From assembly GCA_014773175.1 (NCBI GenBank), contig VXCM01005918.1, forward strand, positions 1 through 64,000: 64,000 bases of DNA. The letters are read 5' to 3'. The notes under the pieces are model-generated. The model was given only the letters and a program-made list of their open reading frames with translations. It did no database searches and was not told the origin of the DNA. The stretch comes from Lucifuga dentata. Its lineage: Eukaryota; Chordata; Actinopteri; Ophidiiformes; Bythitidae. A program made the translations under genes and the position numbers. Shown one piece after another: positions 62,201 through 64,000 of the stretch (position 1 is its first letter; the number at the start of each line of letters is the position of its first letter).

Positions 62201-63277
62201 CAGAGTTTACCTTGGAATAAGTTAATTTCATTACAATACTATTCAGTGTTTCCCACAGGTTGAAAATTTACTTGTGGTGGTGAGCAGGCATCCAAGCCCC
62301 CCCACCAAAAATAAATAAATAAATTGGATAACTGTGCAATAGAAGAGTCCAACAAAAGTTTAACATGGCTATTTGGCTTTAAAAGTGCAAAGAAAAAGCA
62401 AAAAACACTCAGATCTAGTTGAAAATGGCTGCTACCAGGCTGTACACTACAGCCTGGTTGCTAGGCAACCACAGTAACACAACAAGCATGTATTCATTCG
62501 ACCTCTGCGGAGTTTTAAAGGAAAACTAAAGAAGCTTTGGTGAGAAACATGGAGGTTACATATATTTTAAAATTAGAAATAATGACCTGGCTGGAATAAA
62601 AGCCNAAAAAAAGGACCCGCCACTATTATAACTATTGTTAGCAGGATTACTCCAAAAGTTCTGAAGTGATTTTGATGAAACTTGCTGGAAGAGTAGGTCA
62701 CGGTCCAGGGAAGAGCTCATTACATTTTGGTTGATCCAGAGCCAGGAATTTTTAATCAACATTAGACGTTTGAATGTTTTTGTCAATTTCTTCAGAAGTA
62801 ACACACCAATCTCATTGAAGGAAATCAAGCATATTTATCCTGTGATACACTGTCAATAGATGCAATTGGTTCCACAGACAAATACATTTTAAACACTGAT
62901 GCACAGCCATATTTATGTCATCAGTTTTGCCAATCCACAATAAAACAGAACTTTCACATTTATTAACTCTGACTGTGTTTTGATTAAATGTTTTTGGGTG
63001 AGAAAAATGCTAAAACAGAGAGAAAAAGATGTTTTCAAATGGCATGGAAATATTTCAGACACACACACACACACACTCACCAGCCTCAGCAGCTGCAGAC
63101 ATGCCGCTGCTGGCACTGAGCTGCAAGTCAATGCGTTCCTTGCTGGTAATGGGAAACCACTGAAGCAGGCTGCTGATGAACTGTAAAGAATTGTGGGAGA
63201 GCGTGAGCGGCATGGCAGGCCGAGGTTTCTCTGAATCATCCTTCTTCCTGATCGTAAGGAAGCGGCTAGATCCTTTC
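26142..63277 (-). CDS. ythdc2: YTHDC2: m6A reader and 3'-5' RNA helicase, 5'-truncated by the window edge (28 exons)
   Basis: DEAH-family RNA helicase with R3H, ankyrin, HA2/OB and YTH domains. In mammals it acts with MEIOC in germ cells to promote meiotic entry and binds m6A-modified RNA. Domain order seen: end of R3H (63081-63277); motif I GETGSGKT (61745-62014); TQPRRLAA (58910-59143); motif II DEVH (56256-56412); ankyrin insert [20 protein letters not shown] (48957-49366); motif [12 protein letters not shown] (43886-43966); motif VI QRRGRAGRC across 43694-43776/43271-43376; HA2/OB (35386-42653); YTH (26142-28255). Every exon except the junction at 30367 has a clear GT-AG boundary and matching phase. 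After removing two assembly duplications, the exons give 3883 nt, about 1293 residues to the TAG at 26142-26144. The N-terminal ~100 residues lie to the right of the window. Confidence 0.97.
27056..27642 (-). mobile_element. TTAA-MITE copy 9 in the last ythdc2 intron (full length, reverse)
   Basis: 587 bp, in the opposite orientation to copies 1, 5 and 7. TTAA at both edges. Confidence 0.92.
27797..27979 (-). CDS. ythdc2: ythdc2 exon: YTH domain, second half
   Basis: Reads [20 protein letters not shown], then [20 protein letters not shown] and [18 protein letters not shown]. The Trp in VEWI is the second cage residue of the family. Acceptor CCGCAG, donor GTGAGG. Confidence 0.96.
28061..28255 (-). 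CDS. ythdc2: ythdc2 exon: YTH domain, first half
   Basis: Reads [20 protein letters not shown] then [20 protein letters not shown] and ...[10 protein letters not shown]. The Trp in NIWSTT is the family's first m6A-cage residue. Donor GTAACA. Confidence 0.96.
28440..28798 (-). mobile_element. TTAA-MITE fragment (one end lost)
   Basis: Contains the core CTGAAACCAATGGCAGTCTG and ends ATCCTCCTTTAA; the left terminus is missing. Confidence 0.7.
29019..29187 (-). CDS. ythdc2: ythdc2 exon: Ser/Pro-rich linker before YTH
   Basis: Reads [20 protein letters not shown]...[20 protein letters not shown] then STAGK. Low-complexity Ser/Pro composition and position match the disordered linker of the family, but it is shorter than in mammals. 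Acceptor TTTCAG, donor GTATTC. Confidence 0.85.
30367..30440 (-). CDS. ythdc2: ythdc2 exon: [10 protein letters not shown] segment (3' boundary uncertain)
   Basis: Reads [20 protein letters not shown] then PRPMS. The next exon is open only if entered in phase 2. A donor at GTCAAA after PM(TC) gives [11 protein letters not shown], the same length as human PMSSEELPLAS. That donor is weak. The frame stays open to 30282 and beyond, so an alternative ending cannot be excluded. Confidence 0.75.
30687..30875 (-). mobile_element. TTAA-MITE fragment in a ythdc2 intron
   Basis: Starts TTAAAGGATAATACC and keeps about 185 bp of one end. Confidence 0.7.
31260..31379 (-). CDS. ythdc2: ythdc2 exon: C-terminal helical segment
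   Basis: Reads [20 protein letters not shown] then [20 protein letters not shown]. This matches human [20 protein letters not shown]. Donor GTACGT, 40 codons. Confidence 0.95.
31570..31830 (-). repeat. dispersed repeat of unknown class (inverted copy)
   Basis: Reverse-orientation relative of 9105-9430: it carries TTACATGTCATAAAACACAC and ATCAGCTGA-type segments in the mirrored order. Confidence 0.45.
32142..33067. mobile_element. non-autonomous DNA transposon (TIR GCTACGTTCACATTACA) in a ythdc2 intron
   Basis: The 17-bp terminus at 32142-32158 is exactly inverted at 33051-33067. The interior is rich in AGATCTGAT and CAGATCTG motifs. It includes an assembly duplication around N 32965. A diverged relative appears to lie near 10400-10600. 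Confidence 0.75.
33164..33261 (-). CDS. ythdc2: ythdc2 exon: acidic linker
   Basis: Reads [20 protein letters not shown] then [13 protein letters not shown]. The SDSSDS acidic tract and the (D/E)WL-F-L motif match human DSSDSEMEDK...LDEWLHFTLE. Confidence 0.93.
33874..34540 (-). mobile_element. TTAA-MITE copy 10 in a ythdc2 intron (with assembly duplication)
   Basis: Starts TTAAAGGACCAGACC and ends GGTATGGTCCTTTAA. A ~63-bp block is repeated around N 34021, so the true length is about 600 bp. Confidence 0.85.
35386..35587 (-). CDS. ythdc2: ythdc2 exon: OB fold, end
   Basis: Reads [20 protein letters not shown] then [20 protein letters not shown] and [12 protein letters not shown]. Acceptor CTTTAG, donor GTAATC. 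Confidence 0.95.
36879..37084 (-). CDS. ythdc2: ythdc2 exon: OB-fold region
   Basis: Reads [20 protein letters not shown] then [20 protein letters not shown], ending [15 protein letters not shown]. Acceptor CTCCAG, donor GTAGGA. Confidence 0.95.
37328..38731. mobile_element. hAT-like non-autonomous element (TIR CAGAGGTGGGTAG) in a ythdc2 intron
   Basis: Starts CAGAGGTGGGTAGTAAC and ends CTCTACCCACCTCTG, with further imperfect inverted similarity inward (TACTTAAGTAAC / TACTTGAGTACAG). Flanks CCAGCTAG and CCAGTGAG agree at 6 of 8 bases, as expected for an aged 8-bp target duplication of the hAT superfamily. No transposase. Confidence 0.75.
37800..38394. repeat. 84-bp minisatellite inside the hAT-like element (~7 units)
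   Basis: GCTAACCTAGCTAACTG recurs every 84 bp (37954, 38038, 38122 and on). The right-hand units are almost identical and the left-hand ones diverged. Confidence 0.95.
39109..39235 (-). CDS. ythdc2: ythdc2 exon: after HA2
   Basis: Reads [20 protein letters not shown] then [20 protein letters not shown]. This matches human AWQKARSDGWERAFCEKNFL. Acceptor TTGCAG, donor GTCAGT. Confidence 0.95.
39400..40760 (+). mobile_element. decayed LINE 3' end, interrupted by younger insertions
   Basis: Degenerate reverse-transcriptase C-terminal sequence at about 39420-39645 (TTTGTGGATGATGTAGTTCT, parallel to the intact motif at 45200). A TGACCGAAAG...GAAATGAGTTTCC segment follows at 40070-40120, and a 3' part at 40135-40265 and 40631-40760. 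Many stops; not a gene. Confidence 0.65.
40271..40630. mobile_element. Tc1/mariner-like MITE nested in the LINE (36-bp TIRs, TA target)
   Basis: TA then CACTACAGGCCAGAAGTTTG..., and the inverted copy followed by TA at 40629-40630. The 36-bp termini differ at one base. 360 bp; no transposase. Confidence 0.9.
40979..41251 (-). CDS. ythdc2: ythdc2 exon: HA2 (ratchet) domain
   Basis: Reads [20 protein letters not shown], then [20 protein letters not shown] and [20 protein letters not shown], continuing through [20 protein letters not shown]. Nearly identical to mammalian YTHDC2 and the longest exon of the gene seen here (273 nt). Confidence 0.97.
41477..42055 (-). mobile_element. TTAA-MITE copy 11 in a ythdc2 intron (full length, reverse)
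   Basis: 579 bp, TTAA at both edges, same orientation as 27056-27642. Confidence 0.92.
42534..42653 (-). CDS. ythdc2: ythdc2 exon: winged-helix segment
   Basis: Reads [20 protein letters not shown] then [20 protein letters not shown]. This matches human ELCLHTKLLAPVNCPIADFL. Forty codons, phase 0. Confidence 0.95.
42900..43120. repeat. (CTAC)n microsatellite
   Basis: About 220 bp of CTAC units with interruptions. It opens Tyr/Leu/Pro/Thr frames that are not coding. Confidence 0.95.
43271..43376 (-). CDS. ythdc2: ythdc2 exon: end of motif VI
   Basis: Reads [20 protein letters not shown] then [16 protein letters not shown]. Acceptor ATCAG, donor GTATAC. Confidence 0.95.
43694..43776 (-). CDS. 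ythdc2: ythdc2 exon: start of motif VI
   Basis: Reads [20 protein letters not shown] then SALQRRG. Motif VI (QRRGRAGR) is split across this exon and the next. Acceptor TTGCAG, donor GTAACA. Confidence 0.95.
43886..43966 (-). CDS. ythdc2: ythdc2 exon: helicase motif V
   Basis: Reads [20 protein letters not shown] then DSGKVKE. NIAETS is motif V, and (V)DSG(K) follows as in all DEAH helicases. It is exactly 27 codons, phase 0 on both sides. Confidence 0.96.
44759..45327. mobile_element. twin-primed LINE insertion with reverse-transcriptase fragment
   Basis: Flanked by TCATCAGA at 44751-44758 and 45328-45335 (8-bp target duplication). The left part is the LINE 3' end read on the minus strand, ending in GGATG repeats. 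The right part is the RT region in the opposite sense ([16 protein letters not shown]...[13 protein letters not shown] at about 45190-45325). The junction is a 16-bp-arm palindrome at about 44917-44951. Confidence 0.85.
45729..45816 (-). CDS. ythdc2: ythdc2 exon: RecA2
   Basis: Reads [20 protein letters not shown] then [10 protein letters not shown], the LHS...Q--(V/A)F segment before motif V. Acceptor CCCAG, donor GTGAGT. Confidence 0.95.
45981..46077 (-). CDS. ythdc2: ythdc2 exon: RecA2 motif IV region
   Basis: Reads [20 protein letters not shown] then [12 protein letters not shown], with the DEAH-family (I/V)LIFLPG motif. Acceptor CTTCAG, donor GTGAAT. Confidence 0.95.
47244..47422 (-). 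CDS. ythdc2: ythdc2 exon: start of RecA2
   Basis: Reads [20 protein letters not shown], then [20 protein letters not shown] and [14 protein letters not shown]. This matches human LSAEDRELLKAYHHSFDDEK. Acceptor CCGTAG, donor GTGAGA. Confidence 0.94.
48957..49022 (-). CDS. ythdc2: ythdc2 exon: ankyrin repeat 2 (66 nt)
   Basis: Reads [20 protein letters not shown] after the split Trp codon, the second ankyrin unit (human ALDWAKHFGQTEIVDLLES). Acceptor TTTCAG, donor GTGAGT. Confidence 0.94.
49240..49366 (-). CDS. ythdc2: ythdc2 exon: ankyrin repeat 1
   Basis: Reads [20 protein letters not shown] then [20 protein letters not shown] and NGW, a typical ankyrin repeat (TA-MVAA-G, LL-GAN). A MITE starts 60 bp upstream of its acceptor. 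Confidence 0.95.
49427..49854 (+). mobile_element. TTAA-MITE copy 12 in a ythdc2 intron, running into the assembly gap
   Basis: Starts TTAAAGGACCATACCATCCA and follows copy 1 until the N run begins. The missing end should lie in the gap. Confidence 0.88.
49855..50048. other. assembly gap (194 N)
   Basis: An N run inside ythdc2 between the exons at 49240-49366 and 51179-51314. Coding phase is continuous across it, so no exon need be missing. Confidence 0.98.
51179..51314 (-). CDS. ythdc2: ythdc2 exon: pre-ankyrin segment
   Basis: Reads [20 protein letters not shown] then [20 protein letters not shown] and YENVN. This matches human EPWLIKEMDACLSDIWLHKD. Acceptor TTGTAG, donor GTATGT. Confidence 0.93.
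52144..52274. other. assembly join: ~65-bp exact duplication around one N (52209)
   Basis: The block TCTACATCAGCCATGACG... occurs on both sides of a single N. Confidence 0.85.
52759..52910 (-). CDS. ythdc2: ythdc2 exon: variable linker
   Basis: Reads [20 protein letters not shown]...[17 protein letters not shown] and the GG(N/D)A(A/V)F motif anchor it to human LTEWYSAQEN...DDGGDAVFSQL. The rest is divergent. Confidence 0.9.
53175..53804 (-). mobile_element. TTAA-MITE copy 13 in a ythdc2 intron (with assembly duplication)
   Basis: Starts TTAAAGGACAATACC and ends GTATGATCCTTTAA. A ~65-bp block is repeated around N 53633. Confidence 0.85.
54205..54250. repeat. perfect 18-bp palindrome with 10-nt loop
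   Basis: 54205-54222 (CATCATTCTTAGCTAACA) is exactly inverted at 54233-54250. In a ythdc2 intron. Confidence 0.9.
54941..55054 (-). CDS. ythdc2: ythdc2 exon: between RecA1 and the ankyrin insert
   Basis: Reads [20 protein letters not shown] then [18 protein letters not shown]. This matches human GRPFEVKEMFLEDILRTTGY. Acceptor ATACAG, donor GTATCT. Confidence 0.93.
55455..55945. repeat. pentamer-based satellite (TATTG / ATGTATTGTA)
   Basis: About 490 bp of TATTG pentamers with a frequent 10-bp form ATGTATTGTA. It opens frames on both strands that are not coding. Confidence 0.95.
56256..56412 (-). CDS. ythdc2: ythdc2 exon: motif II (DEVH) and motif III
   Basis: Reads [20 protein letters not shown] then [20 protein letters not shown] and [13 protein letters not shown] is the Walker B variant typical of YTHDC2, and SSA stands at the motif III position (SAT in many DEAH proteins). 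Donor GTAAGA. Confidence 0.95.
56462..56497. repeat. (GGAT)n microsatellite
   Basis: A short GGAT tract, likely the tail of a retroelement copy to its right. Confidence 0.85.
56737..57170. mobile_element. small DNA transposon (TIR TTACCGTACATACTTGAG)
   Basis: The left terminus TTACCGTACATACTTGAGTA and the right terminus (complement TTACCATATATACTTGAG) agree over about 25 bp with a few mismatches. 434 bp, no coding capacity. In the ythdc2 intron between the DEVH exon and the exon at 57339. Confidence 0.75.
57339..57441 (-). CDS. ythdc2: ythdc2 exon: RecA1 segment
   Basis: Reads [20 protein letters not shown] then [15 protein letters not shown], leading directly to motif II in the next exon. 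Acceptor CTGCAG, donor GTGAGT. Confidence 0.95.
57876..58499 (+). mobile_element. TTAA-MITE copy 14 in a ythdc2 intron (full length)
   Basis: Starts TTAAAGGACCATGCC and ends GGTATGGTCCTTTAA. 624 bp because of an AT-rich expansion near 58420-58455. Confidence 0.9.
58704..58863. repeat. foldback repeat beside a ythdc2 exon
   Basis: Two nested inverted pairs: 58704-58727 with 58840-58863 (one mismatch in 24) and 58748-58770 with 58797-58819 (23 bp). It ends 47 bp from the donor side of the exon at 58910. Confidence 0.85.
58910..59143 (-). CDS. ythdc2: ythdc2 exon: helicase motif Ia (contains an assembly duplication)
   Basis: Reads [20 protein letters not shown] then [20 protein letters not shown] and [12 protein letters not shown] 66-bp block at 58951-59016 is repeated exactly at 59018-59083 around N 59017. 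Without the extra 67 bases the exon is 167 nt and in phase. Confidence 0.93.
59220..61744. other. ythdc2 intron with unclassified dispersed repeats
   Basis: 59225-59640 is a CT-rich block resembling the patch at 39690-39890. 59745-60480 has repeated AAATAAAGGCC motifs, which recur near 62440-62620. No exon recognised. Confidence 0.45.
61745..62014 (-). CDS. ythdc2: ythdc2 exon: helicase motif I (contains an assembly duplication)
   Basis: Reads [20 protein letters not shown]...[14 protein letters not shown]... and ends [15 protein letters not shown] (Walker A). A 66-bp block (61789-61854) is repeated exactly at 61856-61921 around a single N at 61855, which adds 67 bases and shifts the frame. 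Without it the exon is 203 nt and in phase. Donor GTAGGA. Confidence 0.93.
63081..63277 (-). CDS. ythdc2: ythdc2 exon: second half of the R3H domain
   Basis: Reads [17 protein letters not shown]...[15 protein letters not shown]...AAAEAG. This matches the end of the R3H domain (human NRYLTVKKKDG...RFPVTNKER). Acceptor TTTCAG, donor GTGAGT. It is the most 5' exon in the window. Confidence 0.94.
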
Positions 63278-63553
63278 CTGAAACAAAAATGTATGTACGA
63301 TATCAGCAAAAGAGGTGAGGTTGGAGTAACTTTGGAATTGAGATCATTATTATCCTGAGAGGTTCTTAGCAAACAACAGAGAAGTTTGTGTCTGTCATCC
63401 TGGATAAATTTGGTTACTCAGATTCTGGCAACAAGCATTGCAAAATTATTGACTGAAAATCTTTCAACATCAGTCTTTTGATAAGTTTATCAATTGGAAA
63501 AAAATTTGATTAATTTTGTCCAGGATGTGCTGGAATGTTGCTGCAGTTCACCC

Positions 63554-64000
63554 TTAAAGGAACATAACAGTGATCCTGCATGTTTGAGCCCATTACATAC
63601 AATCCACACACACTTTATGACTGACAACTGGTTACTGACAACATTTCCCAAAATATACTATGTTAGCAGTAAATGTTAGAATTGTTTTTCCTACTTTCCA
63701 GACTGCCATTTGTTTCAGTTCATTCCACTACTAAAATCAACTTATAGAGATTTGAAACACACTTGAAATAAACAATCCATTAAAGCAAACAACACATCTA
63801 TTAGGTTTTTTTTTGTCGAAATAAGTTTATTTAACCAGTTCAACACACAGCTACACAGAAGACAATGTGTCCCTCCACCAGGAAATATAGTCCCAGATGG
63901 TTTTTAAAAATAAATTAAAATGGCATGCATACGTGTTAAAAGGCAAAACAATGAATTTCAAGGTGGATGAATCACCTGAAAATTTGATTTTGAAAGATTA
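63554..64000 (+). mobile_element. TTAA-MITE copy 15, cut by the window edge
   Basis: Starts TTAAAGGAACATAACAGTGA and follows the divergent subfamily (CTGCCATTTGTTTCAGTTCA core) to the end of the window. Confidence 0.85.

Overview
The window is vertebrate nuclear DNA, almost certainly from a teleost fish. It has GT-AG split genes with short exons, abundant microsatellites and dense fish-type DNA transposons and LINE fragments, and there are no bacterial features. It is a draft assembly: it contains one 194-base N run and many single-N joins.

Two protein genes can be read exon by exon, both on the minus strand and so both transcribed right to left. (1) A YTHDC2 orthologue (m6A reader and 3'-5' RNA helicase) fills about 26.14-63.28 kb. 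I placed 28 coding exons, from the second half of the R3H domain to the stop codon; only the 5' end lies beyond the right edge. (2) A complete cytosolic HMG-CoA synthase (HMGCS1) lies at 11.33-21.5 kb. It has nine coding exons (514 aa), a non-coding first exon, a TATA box and four CCAAT boxes. YTHDC2 ends about 4.6 kb upstream of the HMGCS1 promoter, in the same orientation. The two proteins have no known joint pathway (one makes sterol and isoprenoid precursors, the other controls RNA in germ cells), so I read the neighbourhood as synteny rather than an operon-like arrangement.

Layout: 0-1.29 kb is a minisatellite with a 264-bp higher-order period. A GC/CpG-rich block with a CRE and a possible first exon follows at 1.29-1.9 kb, then TCTG and GATA microsatellites. 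2.6-11.3 kb is repeat-rich and holds no gene I recognise. HMGCS1 and its promoter occupy 11.3-21.8 kb, a repeat-rich spacer 21.8-26.1 kb, and YTHDC2 26.1 kb to the right edge.

The most striking non-genic feature is about 20 copies or fragments of one ~580-bp miniature DNA transposon family. It has long terminal inverted repeats and its ends always lie at TTAA. Copies sit in both genes, three of them only 48-60 bp from a splice acceptor, and one is a rearranged head-to-head foldback. Other finds are a twin-primed LINE copy with an 8-bp target duplication, a Tc1/mariner-like MITE nested in an older LINE, a hAT-like element carrying an 84-bp minisatellite, several near-perfect palindromes, and a systematic assembly artefact (a single N between two identical 63-67 bp copies) that falsely breaks two YTHDC2 exons. 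I did not find a new multi-gene system.
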